Assembly: GCF_963082655.1 (NCBI RefSeq)
Contig: NC_081553.1
Coordinates: forward strand, 187,671,752-187,735,751
Reading direction: 5' to 3'
DNA length: 64,000 nucleotides
Source of the DNA: Stomoxys calcitrans
Taxonomy: Eukaryota; Arthropoda; Insecta; Diptera; Muscidae
Shown: piece after piece, positions 10,826 to 22,046 of the stretch
Layout: every line of letters starts with the position of its first letter
Position numbering within the stretch: position 1 is the first letter of the stretch
Made by a program: the position numbers and the translations under genes
Notes under the pieces: generated by a model
The model's input: only the letters and a program-made list of their open reading frames with translations
What the model was told of the DNA's origin: nothing
Database searches by the model: none

Positions 10826-11684
10826 AGTAGAGCACGATTTTCATATTAAAAATTGAGTCGAAGTAACAGGGGGGGCCACCCAAACCCCAAAACCCCTTAA
10901 AATAGTTTTATTTGACGATCATGACAATATGGGACCCAAATGAAAGGTATTCGGGAGTAGATTTCGAATATAGTCAGGAAAAAGAAATAGGCTTTATAAT
11001 TTGTTAATATCGGAATGGGGCGGACTCTCCCCTTTACCCCAAAAACACCATCCAAAATCAAAAGTAGACCGATAAGGACAATTTGGATATCAAATGAAAG
11101 GTATTGAAGAGTAGAATACGAAAATAGTATAAAAAATTGGGTCCAAGTACCCAGGAAGTCGCCTTAACCCCAAAATGTCTAAAAACAGACAAATTGGTCG
11201 TCCATATCAGTATGGGGCTTAAATGAAAGGTACTCGGGAGTAAATTACGAATCTGGCATACAAAATCACATCGAAGTGTAGGGGGTTACCCCACCCCCCA
11301 AAAACGGTCCCATTTGGAGGATACCCATCATGACTGCATGCCACTCGGTTTGTTTGTTTGCTCCGTAGATTCGTCTGAACCGATTTTCTTAAAATGTTCA
11401 CAGATTCTGTAGTTTGGAAGGTTACATGGGCTATATATAATTTTTTTAATATAGGATGGGGGCGGACCCTCCTCCATTCACCAAAAACACCAGCCAAAAC
11501 CAAAAGTGGACTGATAGGCTTAATATGAGTATCAAATGAAAGGTATTAGAGACTAGAGAACGAATATCGTATTAAATTTTGGGTTTAAGTATCCAGTGGG
11601 TCGACCCAACCTCAAAACTTCTCTACACAGATATATTCGACGTTCCAATGGGACTCAAATGAAAAGTATTCGGCAGTTGATAAC

Positions 11685-11924
11685 TATTGGGTTGCCCAAA
11701 AAGTAATTGCGGATTTTTAAAAGAAAGTAAATGCATTTTTAATGAAACTTAGAATGAACTTTAATCAAATATACCTTTTTTAAAATTTTTTTCTAAAGCA
11801 AGCTAAAAATAACAGCTGATAACTGACAGAAGAAAGAATGCAATTACAGAGTCACAAGCTGTGAAAAAATTTGTCAACGCCGACTATATGAAAAATCCGC
11901 AATTACTTTTTGGGCAACCCAATA
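11685..11924. mobile_element. Mariner-type MITE with perfect 32-bp TIRs and TA duplication
   Basis: The element spans 11687-11922 (236 bp). Its ends TTGGGTTGCCCAAAAAG and CTTTTTGGGCAACCCAA are exact inverted repeats that extend to 32 bp by inspection. TA dinucleotides flank both sides (11685-11686, 11923-11924). The interior has no coding. The end sequence resembles mellifera-subfamily mariner termini as I recall them. A second copy lies at 48508-48745. Confidence 0.93.
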
Positions 11925-12884
11925 ATATGGCATAACAAACTAGGTCCAAGCAATGGGAGGTCGCCCCCCCCCCATGGGTATATAAGCCGACCATGGCTAC
12001 ATGGGATTCAAATGAAAGATATTTGGATGTAGATTACGAATATTATATCAAAGTGGTGTTTTTTCTCCAAAAAATACGTCGAATAGCGTAATTGACCCAC
12101 TATGGCAATATGGGACTCAATTAAAAGGCATTTGAGAATAGGAAACGAATTTGATAATCAATTTTGAAGCCAAGTGTTTGGGGAAACGCCCTCAAGAACC
12201 CCCTAAACTGAACTTTATTTCCGACTATAGTAATATGGAGCTCAAACCAATGGTATTTGGGAGTAAAGAACGAAGTTGACATCTATTTTCAAGGCAAAGT
12301 GCCTGTGGCTGCCCCAAACCACCCTCCAAATGGGGCTCAAATTAAAAGGATTTCGGAGTGGACACGAATTTGATATCCATATTTGGGTCTATATGTCTCC
12401 CCTAAAAAACTCTTCTCATTACCATAATTTTGAAAAATACCAGATCTCGGAGATAGGTAATGCGATTAGTACGAAATTTTTTGCACTCTAACAATCACCA
12501 AAAAAAAAAAACATGGTTTCTATAGTTGGGGACGGGTGCCGCGGGGACAGCAAAAACCCACTAAATGGATATATAGACCAATCACGGCAATAAAGAGCCA
12601 TGTGTTTGGGGTAGCCGCCCCACCCCAAAATTCTTCCCTATTATATAAAAGCTAAATTTATATTCATTTTTGGGACAAAGGCCCTGGGGTCCACCCCACC
12701 TTCAAACACAACTTATTTACCGATCATGCCATTATGGGGCACATATGAAATGTTGTTTTGAAAGTAGAGCAAGTGAAAGTGACCACCCCAGAAATACCCC
12801 CTAATCCGGAAATATTTACCAATACAGTAATATGGGACTCAAAAGAAAGGCATTTGGGAGTAGGGTAAAAATTTGCCCAGTAAC

Positions 12885-13150
12885 CGAGCAGGGGCAAAAT
12901 TCTCACACATCAATGAGTGCTCTTCGATTCAAGTTGAGTTTATCAACGATAAGGGACTTTTTAATAGCCGAGTCCGTATGATGTGCCGCAATGCAACACC
13001 TCTTTGGGGAGAATATTTTACATGTACATGCATTGTATGGTACCTCTCAAATGTCGCCAGCATTAAGAGGGGATAACCACCGCTTTCAATTTTGTGCGAA
13101 GAATTCGAACGCAGGCGTTCAGCGTCATAGGCGGGCATAGGCTACAGTAC
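12885..13150 (-). mobile_element. SINE family 1, 3'-truncated and diverged
   Basis: It keeps GGGGCAAAATTCTCACACAT, CGATTCAAGTTGAG, AACACCTCTTTGGGGAGA, AATGTCGCCAGCATTA and GTTCAGCGTCATAGGCGG in family order. The ATGTTCATGGGC tail is missing and the A-box end (about 13135-13150) is badly decayed. It is nested in the type-4 region. Confidence 0.78.
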
Positions 13151-13255
13151 CACGATATCCACATTCAGGGCGAAGTGTCCCCACCCTAAATAGATATTAA
13201 AGAGTTAGAGAAGGCGCAGTGGAGCGGGCCCTGTCCAGCTAGTCTTATATATGAG

Positions 13256-14563
13256 AAGATATTTTCTTTAATATGAGTTTCAATGTGCGCTATCGCAGCA
13301 ATATAGAAATTTTTGGTTTTTTACAAATGCACCATCAATGCCAAGTATAGTGCGTTTAGGTCCCCTTTCAAATATATCGCTCTTAAGTTTCGCCTAAGTC
13401 ATCTTATGTTGGATGTACATAAATGTAACCCAACGAAACATTTTGCCATTTGTACTCTCTCAGTTGTTGTTTTCTAGTTCTTTCAAATGACTCTGCAGAA
13501 TATGCCTCAAAATCATTCTGTGCTTGACTATCAATAGAGAGATGAGCATCCAGAGCTTCACTTCGAAACAAAAGTCCTATCTCAAAACCATTTTGTCCCT
13601 TGATATCACTCGCCAGCTAGGCAGCAAAAATTTCCCTTGGATATAAATGTCCTATGCTAACATTTTGACAATTTGTCACAATGAACCCTTCAAACTTGAA
13701 AAGTTATAACAAAACAAACCATAAATTTTCTTAAAATTGATTAAATTAATTATTAAAGAGACAATTTTGTTGGTGTGTGTTAAACATGCATCACCCAGAC
13801 ATCATAGTGTGACATTGTAAAATAAAAAAAGCTAATTCTTTGCTTTTGAGCTGTTTTATTCAGAGTTAACTTTACACCCACATGTATACAAATTTTCAAT
13901 TTTAAATCATGTTAAATTTATATATCACACCATGAGTGTTGATCACTGATCCTGGCAACTACCATCATAATCATCATCATCATCAACATCATCATCATGG
14001 CAGCTCGAGTAAATGAAATTCTATGAAGAATCGTTCATTTCAATTTCATAACACAAAAGCATAAAAATAAAGTGTCACATCTGACAGGACACAGGCCAAC
14101 ACCTTCGAGTTGAAAACTTACACATTTGGTGATAAACTCACAAAACACATGCTTACACACACACACACCCATATCGTATGCCATTAACACTACATCAAAC
14201 TTATGCCATGCCTGTATAAGTGGTGTACACATACATTTCCAATAATAGCCATCTCACACACACGAGTATGTGTGAGATGTTACATGAAAGAAAAATACAA
14301 ATGTCATAAGCACACAAGGCTAAGGGACTGAAGGATTTTTGGTTTATTAGGGTGAAATGAAAGAAAGGGGGGAAAATTTCGAATCTTTATGGGAAATTTT
14401 TGGTAAATGTTGAGCTTAAGATTCTCTTAAATTTCTGCAGTTTTGTATGTGTCAATCTTTGAAGTTGTCAATCTTCCATCTCCTGGTGGCGGGTTGCAGA
14501 GGGAGTGGGGCTAGTGCCTGACTCCGGGGAAGTTGTTCGCAGTCAACCAAAATTGACGGAAAA
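13256..14563. other. Mostly unique AT-rich sequence with short microsatellites
   Basis: An ATC/CAT triplet run lies at 13965-14000 and CA repeats lie at 14155-14170 and 14256-14265. No protein or RNA gene was recognised. It may be host intronic or intergenic sequence. Confidence 0.5.
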
Positions 14564-15008
14564 AACAAGTAAGGATGGTCTAAAGTTGGGACAAGCCGAC
14601 TTTGTGATACCCTACATCACAATGTGAATCGGTTAAAAAACTTTCAAAATTATTGCAATATATAGTCCAAATCGGACGAATCTAATTCTGAACCGATTCC
14701 AATAAAATTAGGAAATAATGTTGAGACTTATAAGAGAATCTCTCGTCCAAAATTCCGTGAGAATCAGTTTACAAATGAGAATCAGTTTACAAATTTTAGT
14801 CTCAAATGGACGGACCCATATATATGGGAGCTATATACAAATCTGAACCGATTTTTTCCAATTTCAATAGGCTTCGTCTTTAGGCCCAAGAAAATGCTTG
14901 TGCCAAATTTGAAGACGATCGGATGGAAATTGCGATCTGTACTTTGTACACAAATTAAAATGGACAGACAGACAGATGTTGGGCACTATGTAGACGGACC
15001 GTAGACTC
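14564..15008 (+). mobile_element. Type-3 DINE-like element, 5' part
   Basis: The head is AAACAAGTAAGGATGGTCTA with AGTTGGGACAAGCCGACTTT and GATACCCTACATC. The body has CCCATATATATGGGAGCTAT, TTGAAGACGATCGGA and TTGTACACAAATTAAAATGG, then the GTCY core ACAGACAGACAGATG. The matching 3' part resumes at about 15604 after an RT fragment. Confidence 0.75.
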
Positions 15009-15603
15009 GAAATGGGGTCTAGATCCGAAGATACTCCACTGGCTCTACAAGAGCGTGATTAGACCAATACTTCCTTACGCCTCAGTAGTTTGGTGGACTG
15101 CTATGGAGAAAAAGTGCAACATAAGGACCATACAACAGGTTCAGAGAACATGTTGTCTTGGCATAGGCGGAGCGATCAGGACCACGCCCACTAGGGCACT
15201 GGAGACTATTCCAGATATCCGACCCATTGGCATACAGATTAAGTGTGAGGCAGCCACTGCGGCTATGAGACTTAAGGCGCTGGGAGAATGGATTGAGGAT
15301 GAGAACAGCTCATACCATCGCTGAATAATCGAGGCGACGATAGGAAACCTAGAAGGAAGGGAAGAGGTTTCCGATCGGATATCTGAGATGAGCCTTGAAG
15401 TCGAGTGCGAGTCACTGCTGCCAGCGGCACAGTCTTGGACTGACGGAACCCTAGTATCGCCATCTGGAAGATCATCTTACATGGATGGATCAAAGCTAGA
15501 GGACAGAGTGGGCCTGGGGGTTTTGTATTGAGAACCCAGAGACTGAGATCTGTTTAAGACTGCCTGACCATAATACGATCCTGCAGGCGGAGATCCGGGC
15601 GAT
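15009..15603 (+). pseudogene. LOA/I-like RT thumb plus start of RNase H
   Basis: One frame reads WGLDPKILHWLYKSVIRPI, then YASVVWWTAM and QQVQRTCCLGIGGAIRTTPT, the RT thumb of I/LOA-type elements. Downstream, GEWIEDENSSYHR is followed by a stop, then YMDGSKLEDRVGLGV (the RNase H box with first catalytic Asp) and, shifted, ILQAEIRAITE (catalytic Glu). It is close in sequence to the fragment at 59840-61055. It ends precisely at the GTCY-rich tail of the surrounding type-3 element. Stops and frameshifts make it non-functional. Confidence 0.82.
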
Positions 15604-15770
15604 CACAGAACAGACATACAGACAGACGGACATAGCTTTCGAATCAGAAAGCGATTCTGAGTTGATCGGTATGCTTATCAATGGGTCTATCTCTCTTCCT
15701 TCTGGGAAGAGATACCCTGTACCATAGTAGTGGTGTAGGGTATAATTATGGTGGAAAGTCACAAAAATGG
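15604..15770 (+). mobile_element. Type-3 DINE-like element, 3' part
   Basis: It begins CAGACATACAGACAGACGGA, then AGCTTTCGAATCAGAAAGCG, ATCAATGGGTCTATCTCTC and ends near CATAGTAGTGGTGTAGGGTA. The same ending occurs at 53380-53490, after the type-3 copy that starts at 52417. GATACCCTACATC at the head and GTGTAGGGTAT at the tail are inverted, forming a subterminal inverted repeat. Confidence 0.72.
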
Positions 15771-15777
15771 AACGATG

Positions 15778-16098
15778 CCTGCAGCAAGGCCACCGTAGCG
15801 CAGAGGTTAGCATGTCCGCCTATGACGCTGAACGCTTGGGTTCGAATCCTGGCGAGGCCATCAGAGAAAATTTTCACCGGTGGTTTTTTCCTCCTAATGC
15901 TGGCAACATTTGTGAGGTACTAGCCATGTAAAACTTCTCTTCAAAGAGATGTCGCACTGCGGCACGCCTTTCGGACTCGGCTATACAAAGGAGGCCCTTA
16001 TCACTGAGTCTAAACTTGAATCGGACTGCACTCATTGCCCCTCTTCCTTAATGGAATATTCATGGGCAAAATTTGCAATTTGCATTACTTGCAGCGAG
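15778..16098 (+). mobile_element. SINE family 1, near full length
   Basis: The body is 15789-16087. A box TAGCGCAGAGGTTA is at 15796-15809 and B box GGTTCGAATCC at 15839-15849. The downstream landmarks are complete, ending ATGGGCAAAATTTGCAATTT. Flanks CCTGCAGCAAG (15778-15788) and CTTGCAGCGAG (16088-16098) look like an 11-bp target duplication with two changes. Pol III transcription would start at the body's left edge. Confidence 0.92.
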
Positions 16099-16206
16099 AG
16101 ATCCGCCCATTAGTAGTAGATATTCAGCAATGGTAGACCATCCTTTCCTATGGGTGTGAATCCCTTTTCAGATTTAGGCCATGGTTATGCGACAAGTGCA
16201 CTACCA

Positions 16207-17410
16207 TTGTAAGACCAACAAGAAAAAGTATGCTTAATTCGGTCAGGCCGAATCTCGGGAATCCACCACCATGGATTATGGTAAAAATTTTTTACAAACC
16301 AATCGGGAAAACGGCTTACATGATTTAAGACCGATTTGGACAATATTGGAAGTAAGGGGATAAAAATTACGTCAGCAGAGGCTTACGATGTTAAATCGGA
16401 AGATCGGTTTATATGGGAGCTATTTCGGAAGTCGTAACGGAACACCGGATGCAAAATTTCAGCCAAATCGTATAAATAATGCGTCTTGGATGGGCCTAAG
16501 AAGTCATTTCGGGAGATCGGTTTATATGAGAGCTATATCAGGTTAAAGTCTAATTTGTACCATACTTGACACAATTGTTGGAAGTCAAGACACTACATGC
16601 AAAATTTCAGCCAAATCGGACAAAAATTGCTGCTTGTAAGGACTCAAGAAGTCAAATCGGGAGATCGGTTTATATGGGAGCTATATCAGGTTATAGACCG
16701 ATTTGGACCATACTTAACACAATTGTTGGAAGTCATAACAAAACACTACATGCAAAATTTCAGCCAAATCGGACAAAAATTGCGACTTGTAATGGCTCAA
16801 AGAGTCAAATCGGGAGATCGGTTTATATGGGAGCTATATCAGGTTATAGACCGATTTGGACCATACTTAACACAATTGTTGGAAGTCGTAACGGAACACC
16901 GGATGCAAAAGTTCAGCCAAATCGGACAAAAATTGCGGTTTGTAAAGGCTAAAGAATTTAAATCGGGAGATCAGTTTATATGGGAGCTATATCAGGTTCT
17001 TGACCTATTTGAACCGCACTTGGCACAGTTGTTGGAAGTGATATCAGAACAGTACATACAAAATTTCAGCCAAATCGGTCAAAAATTGCGGCTTTTAAGG
17101 GCTCAAGAAGTCAAATCAAGATATCGGTTTATATGGGAGCTATATCCAAATCTGAACCGATATTGCCCATTTGCAATCTCCAACGACCTACATCGAAAAT
17201 AAGTATCTGTGCAAAATTTCAAGCGGCTATTTCTACGCGTTCGACCTCTATCGTGATTTCGACAGACGGACGGACGGACGGACCGACAAGGTTAGATCGA
17301 CTCAGAACGTCGAGGGGATCAAGAATATATATACTTTATGGGTTCTTAGACGAATATTTCGAGGTGTTACAAGCTGAATGACTAGATTAATATACCCCCA
17401 TCCTATATTG
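16207..17410 (+). mobile_element. Mini-me/DINE-1-like element, type 1, 153-bp units
   Basis: The head has ATGCTTAATTCGGTCAGGCC and AATCCACCACCATGGAT. Internal units place ATCGGTTTATATGGGAGC at 16403, 16516, 16664, 16817, 16970 (one change) and 17123; the last four steps are exactly 153 bp. The tail has GACAGACGGACGGACGGAC (GTCY core), GATCAAGAATATATATAC (TA core), ACGAATATTTCGAGG and TATACCCCCATCC, then TTGGTGGAT. The 201- and 128-residue open frames repeat every 51 residues and reflect the period only. Confidence 0.88.
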
Positions 17411-17573
17411 GTGGATATAAAATATATCTCTACCCGTTCTCAAACGGCAGATTTTTTACTAATTTTTACTTCGATTCTGTCCTACTGTGCGGCGTTCAAA
17501 GCTGGATGCAGAACTTTCTAAGGGAAACGGTTGAGTATTTTAGGTCCGACCATGAAATTCTTAAACATAGTGC
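17411..17573. other. Short unclassified spacer
   Basis: Sequence between a type-1 element and a SINE. No feature was recognised. Confidence 0.4.
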
Positions 17574-17942
17574 GCATTTATATGGCAAATGCATATTTGC
17601 CCATGAACATTCAATTAAGGAATAAAGGGCAAACTTCACACATATTAATGAGTGCTGTCCGATTCAAGTTTAAACTCAATCCTTTTTTTGTAGCCGATTC
17701 CCCACAGTGCGGCGTGCCGAAGTGTGATACCTCTTTTGAGGAGAAGTTTTACATGGCTGCCATACCAAATGGAACAATACCTCACAAATGTCGCCAGCAT
17801 TAGGACGTTAGATAACCACCGCTGAACATTTTTTTCTGACGTTCTCGCCAGGATTCGAACTCGGGCGTTCAGCGTCATAGACGGACATGCTAGCCTCTGC
17901 GCTACGATGGCATGCATTTATATGGCATGCATTTATATGGCA
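17574..17942 (-). mobile_element. SINE family 1 with clear target duplication
   Basis: The body is about 17588-17913. Family landmarks appear in reverse orientation, with GGATTCGAACTCGGGCG (B box) and CTCTGCGCTACGATGGC (A-box end). GCATTTATATGGCA is at 17574-17587 and again at 17914-17927, a 14-bp perfect duplication. A third tandem copy follows at 17929-17942, so the right flank was duplicated once more by a 15-bp slip. Confidence 0.92.
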
Positions 17943-18119
17943 TGCAAGGTTAAAAAATCAACTATCAACTGGCTGTGATAAAATGTAAGGTTCGACTCAA
18001 AAATTCGTCCTGATTCGCCTTAGCCATATCCGCTTTTGCGCTTATCCTTTCTGTGCCGCTAGTTATCCAATCATCACGAACTTCTCAACATATCACTTTC
18101 TTCGGTGAAATCGGATCGG

Positions 18120-18520
18120 ATTTAGATATATGCAGCTCCCTTGTATATGTATGATGTTATCTTCATCTGTCGAGAGATGGCCTTGTTACTAAACTGTCTA
18201 CTTAATCCAAAGTACCATCTGTTTGCCAGCATTATTCTTCGCTTCATTTCAAAACTGGTGTCTTTCGTTTCGGATACGGCGATGCTGAGGTGGTTAAAGT
18301 TACTGACTATCTCATAGTTGTGGTTCCCAACTTTGTACATTTTCTGTTTGTTTCTCTCTCGAGGCGAGCTCCATGATCGGCGATGCAAATGGAAAAGAAA
18401 AGCCAAAGATAGCAACACTCACCTTGTGTGGGACGCGTTTCATCTTTGGTTAGAAGACTTTTCAACCATATTAGGTATGATGGCTTCAAGGGCCGTGCGT
18501 TGGTATATTGTATTTGAATC
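18120..18520 (-). pseudogene. RTE-like RT C-terminal (thumb) fragment
   Basis: Minus-strand translation has MYKVGNHNYEIVSNFNHL followed by SFEMKRRIMLANRWYFGLSR and NKAISRQMKITSY. This matches the post-catalytic region of RTE/BovB-type RTs (R-R-I-x-L-A-N-R-x-Y-F-G-L). It lies downstream, on the same strand, of the RT pieces at 18850-21260, so it is the end of the same element. The (Y/F)ADD segment between motif B and this thumb is missing. Confidence 0.78.
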
Positions 18521-18849
18521 GTATTAATAGCGAAAACGCATCTATGGTACAATTACCCCATTAACCACGCTCGACAACCCTGTCTATTAGCTGTACTTTT
18601 TCCCAATGCATGTATTTTAGTGTAATGGCAGACATTCTGTCTGTGGCAAATTACACTTCTACCATATTACATATGATTTTGTGCATCTGTTGGAAGTTGT
18701 ATTGATGGCTTCGAACGCTAGACAACGGCAACGGCTCTCGCTGTTGCTCCATGTGCCCAGGATCGAATCCCGGACGGGCTCTGCCGAATCTTTTCATTTT
18801 CAAGTTTTATGCCTGTAAGGGCGAGTGTAAGGGCGATCTCTTGGATCAC
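18521..18849. other. Unassigned insert inside the RTE-like element
   Basis: This replaces the part of RT that should carry the catalytic motif C. It includes AGGATCGAATCCCGG near 18764, which looks like a Pol III B box, with a possible A-box region around 18706. It could be an old third SINE family or chance. No coding was recognised. Confidence 0.35.
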
Positions 18850-19159
18850 ACGACAGGCTGTCTCCTTGTCTGAAGCCTGGTTTGGTATTGAATGGTTCGG
18901 AGATATTCTTTTCTAATCCTACTGAGGTACGTGTGTCAGCAAGTTTCATCCTTCAGAGTTTCATTAATTTTGCAGGGATACCAAACTCAGACATGGCTTA
19001 AAATACCTTTAAACATAAAGGGGTATCGAATGGGGCTTTCTTGTCAACAAAGAGATAGTAGGTGTTGATTTGTTCTTCTCGGGTCTTTTCCTGGATTTGG
19101 CGTAGTGTGAATATCTGGTCCAGGGTGGATTTACCAGATCTAAAGCCGCATTGATAGGG
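18850..19159 (-). pseudogene. RTE-like RT middle fragment (motifs A-B)
   Basis: On the minus strand the order is PYQCGFRSGKSTLDQIFTLR, then TYYLFVDKKAPFD (motif A; active forms have FIDFKAAYD, so the first Asp is kept), FGIPAKLMKL, and PGFRQGDSLSCD (motif B). Stops occur between. It continues from 20152-20440 across a nested element. Confidence 0.83.
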
Positions 19160-20151
19160 TTTTTATACCCACCACCACAAGATGGGGGTATAAAAATCTA
19201 GTCACTCGGTTTGTAACACCTCGAAATATTCGTCTAAGACCCCATACAGCGAATATATTCTTGATCCTCTCGACGTTCGATCAAACCATGTCCGTCCCTC
19301 CGTCCGTCTGTCGAAATCACGATCGAGGTCGAACGCGTAAGGCCAGCCCCTTGAAATTTTGCACAGATACTTAGTATCGATGGGCACTATCGGTTGAGAT
19401 TTAGATATAGCTCCCATATAAACCGATCTCCCGATTTGGCTTCTTGAGCCCCTGGAAGCCGCCATTTTTGTCAGATTTAGCTGAAATTTTGTATGCAGTA
19501 TTCCGTTATTAATTCCAACAACTGCGCCAAGTGCGGTCCAAATCGGTCAAATCCTGAAATAGCTGAAATTTAGCATATAGTGTTCCGTTATGATGTTCAA
19601 CAACTGCGCCAAGTACAGTCCAAATCGGTCAAAAACCTGATATAGCTCCTATATAAACCGATCTCCCGATTTGACTTCTGGAGCCCCTAGATGCCGCAAT
19701 TTTTGTCCAATTTGGCTGAAATTTCGCATGTAGTGTTCCGTTATGACTTTCAACAACAGTGTCAAGTACGGTACAAATCGGTCTATAACTTGGTATAGCT
19801 CCCATATAAAACGATTTCCCGATTTGACTTCTTAGGTCCTTACAAGCCGCAACATTTGTCTGAAATTTTTGGCTGAAATTTTGCATGTGGTGTTCTGTAA
19901 CGACTTCAAAAAACTGTGCCAAATACGCTCCAAATAGGTCTATAACCTGATATAGCTCCCATATAAACCGGTACCTGGATCATCCTTATTCGGTGGTTCC
20001 TGAAAGCTTTAATTTTTGCTGTTTTGGCAGAAATTTGGTATGTAGAATGTAGAATGATGCCCTTCAACTAGATTTATTTTGTATAAAATTTTATGAGAAT
20101 CCATGGTGGTGGGCTCCCAAGATTCGACCCGGCCGAACTTTGTTATATTTC
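19160..20151 (-). mobile_element. Type-1 mini-me/DINE-like element nested in the RTE-like RT
   Basis: It starts with TTTTTATACCCACCACC and ATGGGGGTATAAAAATC, followed by CGAAATATTCGTCTAAGACC and the GTCY region near 19285-19325. Several units of CCCATATAAACCGATCTCCC follow. It ends ATGGTGGTGGGCTCCCAAGA and TTCGACCCGGCCGAA (palindromic head). It lies between RT residues ILSSILYE and PYQCGF, with about 11 expected RT residues lost at the junction, so it is younger than the RTE-like copy. Confidence 0.87.
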
Positions 20152-20440
20152 ATACAGTATGCTCGAGAGTATCTTGCATGCGATGGGGAGGATACTTCCT
20201 CTGTAGTTGCCATATTCCGTGTTGTCTCCTTTCTTGTGTACGGGACATATTATGCTGAGGTTCCAATCATCGGGTATGCGTTATTCTAGCCAGATTACGA
20301 CAAGACAGGCTAATGCATAGTCCTTATCATCGTGTTGCCTCCGGTTTCAAATAGTTCAGCGGGTAATCCGTCGGCTCCTGCTGCCTTATTGTTCTTCAGT
20401 CGGATCACAGCTACTTGGACCTATTAACGACCGGCGGGGT
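20152..20440 (-). pseudogene. RTE-like RT N-terminal boxes
   Basis: The minus strand reads RLKNNKAAGADGLPAELFE (RT box 1), then IPDDWNLSIICPVHKKGD (box 2) and NYRGSILPIACKILSSIL, in the standard order for this RT class. It is contiguous in logic with 18850-19159 once the nested element is removed. Confidence 0.83.
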
Positions 20441-20835
20441 GGGGGGTCTTAAACTTTTCTAGGGGTTGCTTAGCCCACCCACCAAAGGCCTTTCTATGCT
20501 TGGACCTCATTCTGAACTTTTCTGGGGGGTGCTTAGCCCACCCTCCAAAGGCCTTTCTACGCCTATGCTGGGACCTCATTCTGACTAGGAGGTAAATATT
20601 CTCTTAAACCCTTTGAATACCAATAAACTTAGCAAATAAAGCAATGAAATTTTAAAAATTCTGTGGGCGGGGGGTTAGTCTTCTAAATCTTTTCTAGGGG
20701 GTGCTTAGTCCACCCTCCAAAGGCCTTTCTATGCTTGGACCTCATTCTGAACTTTTCTGATGGGTACTTAGCCCACCCTCCAAAGGCGTTTCTATGCTTG
20801 GACCTCATTCTGAGTAGGACGTTAACATTCTATAC
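20441..20835. repeat. 62-65 bp tandem repeat insertion, two pairs
   Basis: AGCCCACCCTCCAAAGGCC followed by TTTCTATGCTTGGACCTCAT appears four times, beginning near 20453, 20516, 20686 and 20750. The copies form two adjacent pairs split by about 105 bp of AT-rich sequence. It separates RT box 1 from the upstream linker of the RTE-like element, so it is an insertion or a local expansion there. Confidence 0.75.
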
Positions 20836-21264
20836 CATCATCAGGGATTGGTTCTGCGGTTTCTCCGTCGTCATCCACTAGCGGTAGGGTAATGTGTTCT
20901 ATCCATATCATCAGCACGCTATCTATGTCAATTAACAGATTTCCTTCGTTGTCTCTTCAGGAGGCAGTGCCTGTACCAAAGCCATCGGTTTGATGTTCAA
21001 TTCTTTGAAAGTATTTCCGGACTTCATTTTGGCTCTTGTACATCTCTAACCGCTCACACTCACGTCTTTTTATATTCTTTTCCTTTCTGTGGAATGGACC
21101 TTTCTTCTCTTTCTTTTTCTCCTGATACCTCTTCTTCATCTAGGGCATTGCTACTGATTGCAGGGTTGCTCTGTATGCCGCATTCTTGCCTTCAGTCGCA
21201 TTTCGACACTCTTGGGTTTCTTGGAGGAGTTTTCGGGTACCCAAGTATGGATTTCGCGGCATTT
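20836..21264 (-). pseudogene. RTE-like linker between endonuclease and RT
   Basis: Minus-strand frames show KEYKKTRRECERLEMYKSQN with NEVRKYFQRIEHQTDGFGTG, then DIDSVLMIWIEHITLP. Basic residues followed by NEVRKxxQ and a Q-T-x-G-F motif are typical of the segment just before RT in RTE-type elements. The C-terminal part of the endonuclease before it has been deleted (junction near 21260). Confidence 0.72.
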
Positions 21265-21794
21265 TCAGGGGCAGCGGTCATATTCTCTCTCTAGGCGCTC
21301 GTAGAAAATATCCTTGATCTGTTCGTCCTTGCCGTCCATCGGGGCATGCACACAAATAAGTCTAATGTTGAAGAATTTGGCTTTTATGCGGATTGTGGCT
21401 AGACACTCATCCACCGGAGTAAAGCTGGAGACAAGGTGTTTCAGTCTCCAAGTAACCATAAATCCACAGCCAAATGCATGCCCCGTATTATGGCAGCTTT
21501 AGTATAGTTCGTTACCGTTTGGAGTTGTTGTGACGTCCTTCCCAGTCCATCGCACTTCCTGTAAGGCGGTATTATCTGCCTTGTACTTCTCTAATACATC
21601 CGCCAGCGCGTATACTGCACCTTCTCTATAAAAAGTGCGTAAATTCCAGGTGCAGATCCGTAAATCATGGTCCTTTTTCATTTGCGTGGGTCGTAAACGT
21701 TGGGGGGATTCGTTTTTACTATCCCTTTGTTTCTTATAGTAGTTCTCATAGTTTTCCGGGGGCGGGTTACTTGCCCAGCGCCCCAGCCGCATGG
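21265..21794 (-). pseudogene. RTE-like APE endonuclease, N-terminal two-thirds
   Basis: One minus-strand frame runs LRICTWNLRTFYREGAVYAL (catalytic Asn in WN), ADVLEKYKADNTALQEVRW (catalytic Glu), then a stop near 21499, then MVTWRLKHLVSSFTP, IRIKAKFFNIRLICVHAP and ERLEREYDRCP. This is the endonuclease of RTE-type non-LTR elements. The GDFNAK and SDH catalytic segments that should follow are deleted. Confidence 0.85.
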
Positions 21795-22046
21795 GCGGTA
21801 ATATCTGCCTTGTTCTTCTTTAATACATCCGCCAGCGCAAATACCGCTCTTTCTCTTTAGAGAGTGCGGACATTCCAGGTGCAGATACGCAAATCATGGT
21901 CCTTTTTCGTTTGCGTGGGTCGTCAATGTTGGAGGGGTCCGCTTGTACTATTCCTTTGTTTCTCATAGTAATTCTCATAGTTTTCCGGGGACTGGTTACT
22001 GGCCCAGCGTCCCAACCGTATGGGTTTTGTGGGATTGCACATGTAT
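21795..22046 (-). pseudogene. Duplicate of the endonuclease N-terminus (229-bp tandem copy)
   Basis: The segment from GCGGTAATATCTGCC (21795) to CCCAACCGTATGG (about 22023) repeats 21566-21794 at a period of about 229 bp. It again encodes DHDLRICTW on the minus strand, followed by changed residues and stops. It is therefore a tandem duplication of the start of ORF2 and its leader. Confidence 0.8.

Larger units (their letters stand above)
10826..13255. repeat. Type-4 region: diverged ~125-bp units
   Basis: The theme TATGGGACTCAAATGAAAGG followed by TATTCGGGAGTAGA recurs at about 10939, 11092, 11223, 11535, 11658, 12010, 12121, 12245 and 12843, with C-rich stretches between. Units are about 110-155 bp and well diverged. 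A segment at 11320-11410 (TCGTCTGAACCGATTTTCTT) and the tail GGCGCAGTGGAGCGGGCCC near 13210 look like element ends. It was later invaded by a mariner MITE and a SINE. Its class is unknown to me; a non-autonomous Helitron-like element is possible. Confidence 0.65.

Noticed and set aside
18700..18790. Third tRNA-derived SINE
   Set aside because: AGGATCGAATCCCGG fits a B box, but the A box is weak and no tail or target duplication was found.
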